DNA of 64,000 nucleotides from Bacteroidales bacterium (GCA_003150235.1 QAMW01000047.1:42804-106803), one strand, 5' to 3'; shown: positions 17,745-26,700, numbered from the stretch's first letter. Numbers and translations are program-made. The notes: generated by a model from the sequence alone, not told the origin.

Positions 17745-20663
17745 TTATCGCACGGCGATTTTCTTCATATAATTGCCTTGCCGGACAATGTAGAAACCCG
17801 GGCTGAGCGAATCTATGTCGTTACCGACACGCACACCGTTGAGTGTATATATATCGTAAGGTTTATCAGAATTGAAAGTTTCCGGAGAGTTAATGGTTAC
17901 GTCCTCGATTCCGCTTGAGCCATCATCATAATCCGCCTTGAACATTTCATCTATATCGGTGAAATCAGTCTCTATTATCCTACCGAATTGACCCCAGGGA
18001 TATTCGTGTTTCCGATATTCATCCATTGAGCCTTTCGGGACATAGAGCGTCATCTCATAGAAATGGGCATAGGCAGCTTCAAAGGAACTTCCATCAGCCA
18101 CCGGCGGTTCGGGAGTCATGGAATACACCTCTTTCAGATTGCCTCCATAAGCAAACGCCCAGCTGCCTATTTTTTTAACATCAAGACAAAGAGCCGATAT
18201 AGCTGTCTCATAGAATGCATAGTCCTTTATTTCGTCAGCTTTTATACGCACTTTATCCAAAGCAAGACAACTATAGCACCCGTTATTAACTATCTTTGAT
18301 GCCGGATTAAGAACAAGGTTCTTAACTTGAGATCCGTCAATATATAAATCAGCATTCGACATTGGAACTCCAAGCTCATTATATACATTACACCAATCAT
18401 TAGCATTGTTAATATGAAGGAGCACCACGTGATTGAAAGCGTCTGCGCATATCGTTTCGGGAGCGCCCTCAAAAGTTACGTCCTTAATAGTAGGAAATGC
18501 ATCGCTTCCAATTGTGGCAACAGACTTAGGGATAATTATTGAAGAAAGAGCATTACAATCTTTGAATGCATAAAAATCAATAAATTCAATGGAAGTGCCG
18601 AGAGTAACCGAAGCAAGACGCGAGCAGCCGTTAAATGCCGACGAACCGATTGAAGTGGCGGAATTCGGGATTTGGACTGAGGTCAGACCGGAACATCCGG
18701 AAAAAGTAGCCTCCTTGATAGAGGTGACTGAATTGCCGAGTGTGATTGACACCAGACCGGTACAGCCCTTAAAAGCAGACATGCCTATTTCAGTGACAGA
18801 ATTGGGGATTTCAATAGAGCCCAACACGCTACAAGCTTCGAAAGCATGATCATTGACACAGGTTACGGAATTGCCGAGTATAACTGAAGCCAGACCGGCA
18901 CAATCCTCAAAAGCCGAGATGCCTATTTCAGTGACAGAATTGGGGATTTCAATAGAGGTCAGTCCACTGCAATTCCTAAAAGCAGCTTCATTAATAGAGA
19001 TGACGGAATTACCTAATGTGATTGATGTTAGACCGGTGCAACCATCAAAAGCCGAGATGCCTATTTCAGTGACGGAATTGGGGATTTCAATAGAGGTCAG
19101 CTCGCTACATTGGCGGAAAGCATAGTCATTAATCCAGGTGACATAATTTGAGAAAGACAGTTCCTTGAGAGTATTACTAACAAAATAGAACGGCGATCTA
19201 AAATTTGGAGTCGTATAACTCAGATTTCTTCCAATATAGACTGTCTCTAACGGATTATCGGCGAAAATAAGATGGAAAGCACCACCCATCCCATGTTCGA
19301 GCCTCAGAGTTTCTGTTCCATCTAATATCCGCAATTCTTTCAGGGAGGTACAGCCATCGAAGGCACCGCTGGTGATTGAACAAGCTAAATTGCCGATTGT
19401 CACACTGGTAAGATATTTCTGATTATATAGAGGCGAACGATTAGTATCATGAATATCACGCCCTATATATGCGGTCTCTATATGACAATTCTCAAAAGAT
19501 CCCCAACAAATAATGCCATTTGTACTATCCTCCAGTATCAATTCTTTAAGGTTTTCACAATCTGCGAAGGCGTCAGATCCGATAATATTTACCTTACCCG
19601 GAATTGTAAGTGAGGTTAAGTTACAACCACGAAAAGCCCCGATTCCGATTGTCTCGATGTTTTCAGGAAGAGTCAGAGAGTTCAGAGCGCATCCTTTAAA
19701 GGCATTTTCGGCGATATAGGTGATGGAATTACTGAGAATAACAGAGTTCAGACTGCTACAACCTTCAAAAGCCGACGAGCCGATTTCGGTAACAGAATTA
19801 GGGATTTCAACGGATGTCAGACTGCTGCAGTCTTTAAAAGCCGACGAGCCTATAGCAGTGACGAAATCAGGGATTTTAACCGCCGACAGACTGCTGCATC
19901 CCTCAAAAACCGACGGGTTTATTATAGTGACGGAATTGGGGATTTCTACGGATGTCAGACCGCTACATCCCTTAAAAGCCGACGAGCCTATAATAGTGAC
20001 GGAGGCGGGGATTTCTATGTATGACAAACTGCTGCAGCTCTCAAATGCCGACGTATCTATAGTAACGACGGAATCAGGGATTTTGACGGATGTCAGAGAT
20101 CTTGCACCCTTAAAAAGCTCAGGACCTATGATGTTTACAGAATTACTGATTGTCAGGGATGTAATAAAAGTACTCGGTATCGGACGTTGACCTGTCTCAT
20201 AGTCTAAATTTCTTCCGAGGTAGAGTTTTGAAAAAAACACATTTCCAAAACACGCATCTTCCAACATAAGAGTTCCCACGCCATCCTCTATTGTCAGTAC
20301 AGTCAGATTTTCGTTATTTATGCTCCGGAAGAAACAATATTTACCAATAGAGGTGACGGAGCCGGGAATGGTGATTGAAGTGATATCGCTGCAACCGTAG
20401 AAAGAATATTCTCCCAAACGTATGACCGTATAAGTTGAACTGCCATCAGAGACTGAAGAGGGTATTTCCAAGGAACCGGATACGGCATTGCCGGGTGTTG
20501 TCCCCCACCAGCCGGTTTCACCGGGTTTCACCATACATGTCTTCTCCCGCTCGTCAATAACTGTATATGTCAGTGTCTGTCCTTCATGTGTATAGTTAAA
20601 ATTTTTAGCCGATACCGGAATAGTGATGAACAACATCAACAGAAACATTAGTCTTGTTTTCAT
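17745..20663 (-). CDS. BspA-like leucine-rich repeat surface protein
   Basis: A 972-residue exported protein: signal peptide MKTRLMFLLMLFITIPVSA, then many tandem LRR_5 (BspA/TpLRR) units of about 23 residues with the pattern SVTEIGSSAFEGCSSLTSV. This family mediates adhesion or co-aggregation in Bacteroidetes. The C-terminus (PYDIYTLNGVRVGN...GFYIVRQGNYMKKIAVR) resembles a type IX secretion sorting domain, which suggests surface export by that route. The repeated units make the DNA internally repetitive (18.6-20.2 kb). It shares part of its upstream leader with the two small lipoprotein genes downstream. Confidence 0.85.
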   Translation of the reverse strand: MKTRLMFLLMLFITIPVSAKNFNYTHEGQTLTYTVIDEREKTCMVKPGETGWWGTTPGNAVSGSLEIPSSVSDGSSTYTVIRLGEYSFYGCSDITSITIPGSVTSIGKYCFFRSINNENLTVLTIEDGVGTLMLEDACFGNVFFSKLYLGRNLDYETGQRPIPSTFITSLTISNSVNIIGPELFKGARSLTSVKIPDSVVTIDTSAFESCSSLSYIEIPASVTIIGSSAFKGCSGLTSVEIPNSVTIINPSVFEGCSSLSAVKIPDFVTAIGSSAFKDCSSLTSVEIPNSVTEIGSSAFEGCSSLNSVILSNSITYIAENAFKGCALNSLTLPENIETIGIGAFRGCNLTSLTIPGKVNIIGSDAFADCENLKELILEDSTNGIICWGSFENCHIETAYIGRDIHDTNRSPLYNQKYLTSVTIGNLACSITSGAFDGCTSLKELRILDGTETLRLEHGMGGAFHLIFADNPLETVYIGRNLSYTTPNFRSPFYFVSNTLKELSFSNYVTWINDYAFRQCSELTSIEIPNSVTEIGISAFDGCTGLTSITLGNSVISINEAAFRNCSGLTSIEIPNSVTEIGISAFEDCAGLASVILGNSVTCVNDHAFEACSVLGSIEIPNSVTEIGMSAFKGCTGLVSITLGNSVTSIKEATFSGCSGLTSVQIPNSATSIGSSAFNGCSRLASVTLGTSIEFIDFYAFKDCNALSSIIIPKSVATIGSDAFPTIKDVTFEGAPETICADAFNHVVLLHINNANDWCNVYNELGVPMSNADLYIDGSQVKNLVLNPASKIVNNGCYSCLALDKVRIKADEIKDYAFYETAISALCLDVKKIGSWAFAYGGNLKEVYSMTPEPPVADGSSFEAAYAHFYEMTLYVPKGSMDEYRKHEYPWGQFGRIIETDFTDIDEMFKADYDDGSSGIEDVTINSPETFNSDKPYDIYTLNGVRVGNDIDSLSPGFYIVRQGNYMKKIAVR

Positions 20664-20684
20664 GCATTTACTTGTTTGTATCTT

Positions 20685-20704
20685 TGTTAATAAATAAAGT
20701 AGCC
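20685..20704 (-). repeat. Shared leader, copy 3 of 3
   Basis: Minus-strand GCTACTTTATTTATTAAC again, about 25 bases before the BspA-like start codon. Here only the upstream block is shared; the stretch next to the ATG differs. Confidence 0.45.
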
Positions 20705-21278
20705 TAATTCACCTCACGGTAATCATGCGCGGCAACAAATATCAGTCGACACGAGAAGATACAATTATTCCCGGCATGAAAACCAATATTCGCATCGCCG
20801 GATGACCGGCAACACAAACACTGATTCTGCAAGACGGGACACAGAAAATAAATCACACAAAAAAGTCAAGGAAGAAGAGCCGTCCCATCACTTTCCTCCC
20901 GGAACTTCCGGGCTGAATTGCCAAGGTGATGTAATCTTCCTATCGGAGCCGCCAAAGACTTTTCCGATTTGCGTTGCAAAATTATAAAATAGCTTAATTT
21001 TAGGCAACGACGCACTGTTAAAATTCATTAATACATAGCCAAGAGCCGTCAGCTGTCAGACTTCAGCAGGGGATACGGCATAGCGTTTCCCGAAGGGATA
21101 ATCTGTGCGTAGCCGTGGGTTGAGCTCAAGCGATACCCACGGACAGCAGGCATCTCTCGTCATCGTTTCCCGCAGGGAATCATCAAAAAAACGATCCGAG
21201 ATGATTCCTATCGGAAACATCTTATTTTTAACCCTTTCCCGGTGGTATCGCTTCGCTCAACCACCGGCTACATAAAGA
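20705..21278. other. Intergenic stretch with dispersed repeats
   Basis: I see no convincing gene in this stretch. It holds short inverted repeats and repeat-family segments: CGTTTCCCGCAGGGAATCATC near 21163, as at 46552, and near 21243-21285 the block TCGCTTCGCTCAACCACCGGCTA then AAAGATTATCCC, which resembles bases 19-55 of the window. Confidence 0.5.
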
Positions 21279-21437
21279 TTATCCCCTAACGGGGAAGGAA
21301 TTTGTTTTTTCCTCAGGGATAGACAATCCTTCAGCCAACAATTTAAGTATTGCCTCAAGCTTATCTATCACCTCGGTTTTATGCTTGTAACGCTTAAGGT
21401 CCTTTTTAAACTGAGATGTGAGTTTAAGCGTATTCAT
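21279..21437 (-). pseudogene. Truncated YafQ/RelE-type toxin
   Basis: Starts MNTLKLTSQFKKDLKRYKHK and continues through LEAILKLLAEGLSIPEE, the first half of a YafQ-type mRNA interferase (usually about 90 residues). It then runs into the dispersed repeat NSFPVRG and stops after 52 residues, losing the C-terminal catalytic His region. Its ATG overlaps the stop of the antitoxin gene (ATGA), the normal layout of a DinJ-YafQ-like pair. The break coincides with a dispersed intergenic repeat. Confidence 0.75.
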
Positions 21438-21682
21438 AGCGAATCGACAAAACTGCGAAATCGATTTAAATCGAGAGTTTCCAGAGAATCTGAAGATTCT
21501 GCTTCCTTCATCGCAGCGATAGTGGTTTTATTAGGTCGCTCCAACACAAAAGCTAACAACACACTTTCTACAAGATTGTTCAGACTGCGATTATGGCGTT
21601 TCGCTTCAGCCTGCAATCTTACAAGAAGATCCTCATTTAGGCGAAAAGAAGGCTGTTTGCGTATAATTGATGATGTGCTCAT
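21434..21682 (-). CDS. Ribbon-helix-helix antitoxin
   Basis: An 82-residue protein with an N-terminal ribbon-helix-helix fold (KQPSFRLNEDLLVRLQAEAKRHNRSLNNLVESVL), the DNA-binding dimer of many antitoxins, and an acidic C-terminal tail (MKEAESSDSLETLDLNRF) that would wrap the toxin. The downstream toxin gene is truncated, so this is an orphan or fossil antitoxin. A perfect palindrome overlaps its promoter, consistent with autoregulation. Confidence 0.8.
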   Translation of the reverse strand: MSTSSIIRKQPSFRLNEDLLVRLQAEAKRHNRSLNNLVESVLLAFVLERPNKTTIAAMKEAESSDSLETLDLNRFRSFVDSL

Positions 21683-21702
21683 AATTTAAATATTTAAGTA
21701 GC

Positions 21703-21720
21703 GCAAATGTAATACATTTG
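21703..21720 (-). promoter_or_regulatory. Promoter overlapped by palindromic operator
   Basis: The minus strand has TACATTTGC at 21711-21703, a Bacteroidetes -7 box. It is embedded in the 17-base perfect palindrome CAAATGTA-A-TACATTTG (21704-21720), a fitting operator for the ribbon-helix-helix protein encoded 20 bases downstream. Confidence 0.65.
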
Positions 21721-21794
21721 TATAACACACAAAATGTAAAAGTTAAAATTATATTAGTCACTCGAGGAAACTCTGCCTAATCAACAAGTATAAA

Positions 21795-21830
21795 TACGAA
21801 AAGAGGATGCGCCATAAATGACGCATCCTC
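21795..21830 (-). terminator. Rho-independent terminator after ino1
   Basis: GAGGATGCG (21803-21811) pairs with CGCATCCTC (21822-21830); on the minus strand the stem is followed by TTTTCGTATTTAT. It lies 26 bases after the stop of the inositol-phosphate synthase gene. Confidence 0.8.
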
Positions 21831-21855
21831 CATAATTTATTCTTAAGCTATCGTA

Positions 21856-23163
21856 TTAGTCGATAAGTTCGTCTGCCTTGTAACCGCCCATCTCACGGAT
21901 AGCGTTCTTGAGCATTACATACTGCTCGAAGAGGTTGTTTACAGGCACTTCGTTCTGAGTGTAATCGTGCATCGGGCTCTTGAGGAAGAAGCTCAGGAAG
22001 CGCTGGATGCCGTAACGGCCGCAACGTGCTGCAAGGTCAATGAGCAAGCAGAGGTCGAGACAGAGAGGAGCGGCGAGGATTGAGTCGCGGCAGAGGAAGT
22101 TAATCTTGATCTGCATCGGATAGCCCATCCAGCCGAAGATATCGATGTTGTCCCATCCTTCCTTGTTGTCATTGCGCGGAGGATAGTAGTTGATACGTAC
22201 CTTGTGGTAGTAGTCGGTGTAAAGGTCGGGCTGCTTTTCTGGCACGAGGATTGACTCAAGGGTAGAAAGCTTGCTGACCTCCTTGGTACGGAAGTTGGCG
22301 GGTTCGTCAAGCACGAGACCGTCGCGGTTACCGAGGATATTGGTTGAGAACCATCCTGCAAGACCGAGGCAACGTACACCGATGATAGGAGCGAAACCTG
22401 ACTTGACAAGAGTCTGACCGGTCTTGAAGTCCTTACCTGCGATAGGCATCTTGGTCTTTTCGCAGAGTTCCCAGATAGCGGGAATATCAACGGTAGTGTT
22501 GGGGGCACCCATCACGAAGGGAGCACCTTCGGTAAGAGCGGCGTAAGCGTAGCACATAGAAGGAGCGATGTGTTCGCGGTCGTCATCCTTCATAGCCTTC
22601 TCAAGGTCAGCGAGTTTATAGTGTACCTGCTCGTTTACGGGAACATAGACTTCGGTAGAAGCAGCCCAGAGCACGACGATACGATCGCAACCGTGAGCAG
22701 CCTTGAAGTCGCGGATATCCTTGCGGAGAGCCTCAACCATTTCCCAGCGGGTCTTGCAGTCCTTTACATTGTCACCGTCAAGACGCTTTGCATAGTTGTG
22801 GTCGAAAGCAGCCTTCATAGGCACGATCTTCTCAAGCTCATCCTTAACGGGAAGTATATCTTTTTCCTTGAGAACCTCACAGTTCATAGCCGATTCAAAT
22901 GCGTTGGCGGGATAAACGTCCCAAGCGCCAAACACGATATCGTTCAGGTCGACCATCGGTACGATCTGGTTATATTTAAGGTATTTCTTGTCGGCACCTT
23001 CGCCTACGCGCATGATGTCGTACTGGGTCATTGAGCCGACGGGCTTAGCAAGTCCCTTACGAGTCATCAAAACACCTGTCATAAAGGTAGAACTAACTGC
23101 ACCAAGTCCTACCACGAGAATGCCTAATTTACCTTCGGCTTTCTTAACGTCACTTTGATTCAT
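21856..23163 (-). CDS. ino1: myo-Inositol-1-phosphate (3-phosphate) synthase
   Basis: A 435-residue NAD-dependent cyclase that turns glucose 6-phosphate into inositol phosphate, the first step to inositol lipids. The N-terminal Rossmann motif is ILVVGLGAVSSTFMTG; the family signature region is DIFGWMGYPMQIKINFLCRDSILAAPLCLDL, with the conserved active-site Lys in MQIKINF. Length and motifs fit the bacterial and eukaryotic MIPS family. The genes upstream on the same strand encode a phosphatase and a CDP-alcohol phosphatidyltransferase, as in the known Bacteroides inositol-lipid locus. A 230-base gap with phased repeats precedes it, so it may also have its own control. Confidence 0.93.
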   Translation of the reverse strand: MNQSDVKKAEGKLGILVVGLGAVSSTFMTGVLMTRKGLAKPVGSMTQYDIMRVGEGADKKYLKYNQIVPMVDLNDIVFGAWDVYPANAFESAMNCEVLKEKDILPVKDELEKIVPMKAAFDHNYAKRLDGDNVKDCKTRWEMVEALRKDIRDFKAAHGCDRIVVLWAASTEVYVPVNEQVHYKLADLEKAMKDDDREHIAPSMCYAYAALTEGAPFVMGAPNTTVDIPAIWELCEKTKMPIAGKDFKTGQTLVKSGFAPIIGVRCLGLAGWFSTNILGNRDGLVLDEPANFRTKEVSKLSTLESILVPEKQPDLYTDYYHKVRINYYPPRNDNKEGWDNIDIFGWMGYPMQIKINFLCRDSILAAPLCLDLCLLIDLAARCGRYGIQRFLSFFLKSPMHDYTQNEVPVNNLFEQYVMLKNAIREMGGYKADELID

Positions 23164-23321
23164 GATTGTGATAGTTAAATTGTTTTGTATTTTTTACGGT
23201 TGTATTCTTAATGAATAATTGTCACATCCCTCAACCTTTCAAGGGAAAAACGCGTAAAAGTAGTTGTTATTTTTGAGATGTGAAAAGATTTTTCAACTAA
23301 CTTTCTTTATATTTTGTGAAA

Positions 23322-23373
23322 TTTAGCTAAAATTTATCGGGTTTAGCCAAAATAGCTAAAATAAGCTACATTT
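23322..23373. promoter_or_regulatory. Phased TAGCTAAAAT repeats upstream of ino1
   Basis: TAGCTAAAAT-like units start at 23324 (TAGCTAAAAT), 23344 (TAGCCAAAAT), 23353 (TAGCTAAAAT) and 23363 (AAGCTACAT), spaced 20, 9 and 10 bases apart, close to whole helical turns. They lie about 160-210 bases upstream of the ino1 start and could be a regulator-binding array. No regulator is identified. Confidence 0.4.
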
Positions 23374-23395
23374 ACACCAATATTATGTTAACAGG

Positions 23396-24112
23396 TCATA
23401 ATGCTACCTCAAGCAAATCTGACAGTTTTTTAATGATGGCGGGATGCAATACGGCATCTTCTTCGGCAGTCCAGCCCTTCCCTTTCAGCCATGCAACCTT
23501 ACACCCGATTGTCTCGGCAGGCACAATATCCTTTTTGTAGGAATCGCCGACAACGAGCACCTCCTCCGGTTTCAGCCCGAGAGCATCGACTCCAAGCTGA
23601 AATATTTTCGGGTCGGGCTTCCTTACTCCCACCACGGCGCTTTCGATTATCCTGCGGAAATATCGGAGCAATCCGAAATCGGCAAGCACACTCTCCACAT
23701 TTCCGTAAAAATTGCTGACAAGCACCATAGGATAAGTCTCGGCGAGACGGTCAAGCACCGGTTTAGCCTCCTCGACACACTCGCGCGCCGCATCGTAACA
23801 ATACATGGCTATGTCGGGCGCATATACCGTCACGCGGTCAGCGGCAATCTTTCCATTGTCGGCAAGCCACTGCAGCTCGATTATCATTTTCTTATAGAGG
23901 AGATTGTAGAAATTGTCATCGGGCATGATGTGGGGATGCTTCGCAAGTTCGCGCTCGGCAAACACGTAGGCATCGCGGAATGTGTCTTTATCCACCGCCA
24001 CTCCTACCGACTGATAACCCGCCCAAATGACCTCGCTCCAATGAGTGCCACGGCTGTCAATCGTGCCGCCGTAGTCAAATATTATACCTTTTATACCTTT
24101 AATAGAGTCCAT
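23396..24112 (-). CDS. HAD-superfamily hydrolase, probable phosphatase of inositol-lipid synthesis
   Basis: A 238-residue HAD hydrolase. Motif I is FDYGGTID, with the nucleophile Asp and Gly in place of the second Asp; motif II is LVSNFYGN, motif III RKPDPKIFQLG and motif IV VVGDSYKKDI. A helical cap lies between motifs I and II. It overlaps the start of the phosphatidyltransferase gene by 14 bases and precedes ino1, so a role in removing phosphate from an inositol phosphate or phosphatidylinositol phosphate is likely. The substrate is inferred from context only. Confidence 0.75.
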   Translation of the reverse strand: MDSIKGIKGIIFDYGGTIDSRGTHWSEVIWAGYQSVGVAVDKDTFRDAYVFAERELAKHPHIMPDDNFYNLLYKKMIIELQWLADNGKIAADRVTVYAPDIAMYCYDAARECVEEAKPVLDRLAETYPMVLVSNFYGNVESVLADFGLLRYFRRIIESAVVGVRKPDPKIFQLGVDALGLKPEEVLVVGDSYKKDIVPAETIGCKVAWLKGKGWTAEEDAVLHPAIIKKLSDLLEVAL

Positions 24113-25055
24113 CTTTCAACTGTTGTGTAAATTTACGGCAGATGCGCTCATGACGCACACACATATATATAAGGAGTATGTTGAGCACCGTCAGCTCAAA
24201 AGCGAAGTAAAGCCAGGGCATCTGCAGGAACAGGGAAGTAAAAAGCGCGATAGTACGCCAGTTGAACGACAGGATGTTGGTGTACTTCATCAGCGGCAGG
24301 CTCTCCTTCCGGAAAGCATCGCGGAAATCCTGAGGAATCTTTCCCGACGGGAAACGCCGGTGAAGCTCTGCACGCAGACGCTGCATCCAGCGGGTATGCG
24401 CCTCCTGGCTGACAGTATAGTTAGTGTAGAATGTCATGGTGAGCTTTTTCCAGAAATTCCTGCTCCATGAGAGCTCGGCGAGTTTCTCCTTGAGGTCCTG
24501 TGCCGACTCAAGCTCACTACCCTCCTCTCCCTTCAGGAAATAGAGATGAAACTGACGGTAATAATCGGCGCTCGCCGCCTGCTTGGCGTGACATAGCCCG
24601 GTAACGACCGCAACCACCCATATCACCCAAGGATGTGCCGAGAAAAATTCCGACGTCACGTTTTCCCTCAGGCAGATGGCAACATAGATAGTAGCAAACC
24701 ATATATCGCCCGACAATCCGTCAAGTATCCTTCCTATACGGGAATATTGCTTTGTCATACGCGCCAGCTGACCGTCGGCGGAGTCAAACGAATTGGCCCA
24801 TATAAGAAGCAGCATGCCTATCACGTTGAGCCACATGTCGGGGTAATAGAACATCACCCCGGCGCCTATGCCGAGAAATATCGAGGCGATAGTAATGGCG
24901 TTGGGCGTGACACCGAGCTTTTTCGCAAGACACGCCCACATATAGCCGATGGGGCGATAAAACGCGAGGTCAATATGCTCCTCGGTGTCCATCGACTTCA
25001 AAGTATCCCGGTAACTCACCTTTTCAGGTACCGGCACTTTTATTTCGTTGTCCAT
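24099..25055 (-). CDS. CDP-alcohol phosphatidyltransferase, probable inositol-lipid synthase
   Basis: A 318-residue membrane enzyme that joins a CDP-activated lipid to an alcohol. The family core reads DSADGQLARMTKQYSRIG followed by RILDGLSGD, i.e. D-x2-DG-x2-AR-x8-G-x3-D. The last Asp comes after four residues rather than the usual three, an unusual spacing. Several hydrophobic spans follow. With ino1 and the HAD phosphatase, the likely product is phosphatidylinositol (phosphate), as in characterised Bacteroides inositol-lipid loci. It lies 9 bases after the ATP-grasp gene. Confidence 0.8.
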   Translation of the reverse strand: MDNEIKVPVPEKVSYRDTLKSMDTEEHIDLAFYRPIGYMWACLAKKLGVTPNAITIASIFLGIGAGVMFYYPDMWLNVIGMLLLIWANSFDSADGQLARMTKQYSRIGRILDGLSGDIWFATIYVAICLRENVTSEFFSAHPWVIWVVAVVTGLCHAKQAASADYYRQFHLYFLKGEEGSELESAQDLKEKLAELSWSRNFWKKLTMTFYTNYTVSQEAHTRWMQRLRAELHRRFPSGKIPQDFRDAFRKESLPLMKYTNILSFNWRTIALFTSLFLQMPWLYFAFELTVLNILLIYMCVRHERICRKFTQQLKDGLY

Positions 25056-25064
25056 AACTGATGA

Positions 25065-25928
25065 TTATTTTCTTTCTTTTATTGCTGTGAGCACACACTT
25101 GGCGATATGCGGGGCAGCCTCCATGCGGCAGGGGGCGAAGCTGGGCCAGTCGTTGAAGTCGATGATACGTATATCACCCTCAGGACTTACGATGCAGTCG
25201 CCTCCGTAAATCTTTACATCAAGCACCTCGCTCGCCCGTTGGCAGATGTCGCGCATGTGCTTCTCGTCAAATACGATTCCGGTCGACTTGCCGTTAATTG
25301 CCTCGTGACCATACTTGGAATGTCCCTCGTCAAACGGATAGAACCAGAAGAAGAAAGGTGTGCCCTGCACGCCGTAAAACTTTATCAGGTCGCCTACCAG
25401 ATGACGGTTAATCACCGCGCGCCTGATGCCACGGAGAAAATATTCCTGAAGCACTTCCTGCGCCTCCTCGGGATGACGCACATAGCTCACATCCTCCTTG
25501 TGCATGGCATGGAAATCACCGCGCTTTATCCAGCACTGGGTGAAACCCGCCTTTTTCAGCGCTGCGGTCACACCCTCGTCGGTGTTGACCATCAGGCTTT
25601 CCGGATAAGGGATATTGGAACCCATGAGTATGCGTGTCATGCGCTCGCGCGTACAGTTTTCTATGCCGTAGCCGGAGTTGACCACAAGAGCGCCGTCATC
25701 CTCACGTTTCTGAAGCAGATGAATCGATTTCATCTCTCGGCACATGTTCATGATAATGTCTTCCTTTACCTCTCCGGCGATAAACTGCTCCTCGCTGTAG
25801 ATGTTGACCTCACATCCACGCTTGCGAAGCTGGTCGGCGGTGGCATTGAATATCGCGGCATCATTGCCTATATGATTGGGTGAATATGCACCCGCCCTCA
25901 TTATGCCGGCTATCTTTATTTCAGCCAT
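25065..25928 (-). CDS. ATP-grasp-like protein of the inositol-lipid operon
   Basis: A 287-residue cytosolic protein. The central KRGDFHAMHKEDV and C-terminal GGDCIVSPEGDIRIIDFNDWPSF match the layout of ATP-grasp enzymes (lysine for ATP, then Mg-binding Asp and Asn), with distant similarity to RimK and inositol-phosphate kinase folds. It could be a kinase or ligase acting on the inositol headgroup. The gene is conserved by position between the nucleotidyltransferase and phosphatidyltransferase. Family assignment is moderate; the substrate is unknown. Confidence 0.6.
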   Translation of the reverse strand: MAEIKIAGIMRAGAYSPNHIGNDAAIFNATADQLRKRGCEVNIYSEEQFIAGEVKEDIIMNMCREMKSIHLLQKREDDGALVVNSGYGIENCTRERMTRILMGSNIPYPESLMVNTDEGVTAALKKAGFTQCWIKRGDFHAMHKEDVSYVRHPEEAQEVLQEYFLRGIRRAVINRHLVGDLIKFYGVQGTPFFFWFYPFDEGHSKYGHEAINGKSTGIVFDEKHMRDICQRASEVLDVKIYGGDCIVSPEGDIRIIDFNDWPSFAPCRMEAAPHIAKCVLTAIKERK

Positions 25929-25974
25929 TGTATATTGAAAAATAATTGGTTTAATTATTAGTGAGAGGAATTAG

Positions 25975-26679
25975 TCAGTCTCCGGCGATAAACGCCTCGG
26001 CGGTGGCTATGTCGCCCGCATGGTCCACATCGACTATCTTTTTAAACGGATAGGCGCGCAGACGCAGCCCCGCGTCGACAAGCGCGCGCTGATAGTTGCG
26101 CATACGGCTCACACCCTCCTTCATGCATCGGTCAAGCACCCCGAGTGCCGGAGGCGTAAGACCGTAGACACCGCCCGATATATATTTCACGCCGTCAAAA
26201 GGCGCGTCGCGGAATGCAGTAATCCACATCCTGTCGTCAACATCGATATAGAGCGGCTTCTCGTCGTCGATAAATGAAGTGACAGCCATATAGCCGTCGG
26301 CATCATCACTTGCCTCGAATGCCTCCACATAGTCGCGGAACTCATCCTCGCGGAATATCGTGTCGACTGTCGTGAGCACAAACTTGCCCGTTGCCGGAAA
26401 CGCACGGCTCACTTCCCAGAAAGAGTGCATCGAGCTGGGAGTTGACTTAACGACAAGATGTAAGGGTACAGGGAGCGTCAGTCCCTCGATGTATTCCCTC
26501 ACCTCTGTCATCTGCTCGTTGACGATTATTGACAGCGATTCGGGATTGCACTGCATCATTATATCAATCAGACGTTTTATCATGGGAGTGCCGTTGAGAT
26601 GCACAAGCGGCTTGGGGAGCGACACGCCTTCCTGGGCGAGACGCGACCCTTCTCCGGCAGCGATTATAGCGTAATTCAT
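25975..26679 (-). CDS. Sugar- or polyol-phosphate nucleotidyltransferase
   Basis: A 234-residue NTP transferase. The signature loop is IIAAGEGSRLAQEG followed by SLPKPLVHL, and TVDTIF carries the metal-binding Asp. It would activate a phosphorylated alcohol with CTP or another NTP. In this operon the substrate may be inositol phosphate, but no motif proves that. It sits 46 bases before the ATP-grasp gene and 21 after pdxA on the same strand. Confidence 0.75.
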   Translation of the reverse strand: MNYAIIAAGEGSRLAQEGVSLPKPLVHLNGTPMIKRLIDIMMQCNPESLSIIVNEQMTEVREYIEGLTLPVPLHLVVKSTPSSMHSFWEVSRAFPATGKFVLTTVDTIFREDEFRDYVEAFEASDDADGYMAVTSFIDDEKPLYIDVDDRMWITAFRDAPFDGVKYISGGVYGLTPPALGVLDRCMKEGVSRMRNYQRALVDAGLRLRAYPFKKIVDVDHAGDIATAEAFIAGD

Positions 26680-26700
26680 CAGACCGTTTGTTTTTTATGA

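Noticed and set aside
18589..20190. Tandem short repeats resembling a CRISPR array, plus plus-strand frames
   Set aside because: The period of about 69 bases is the DNA of the leucine-rich repeats on the minus strand; units vary as coding repeats do, and the plus frames are antisense shadows.
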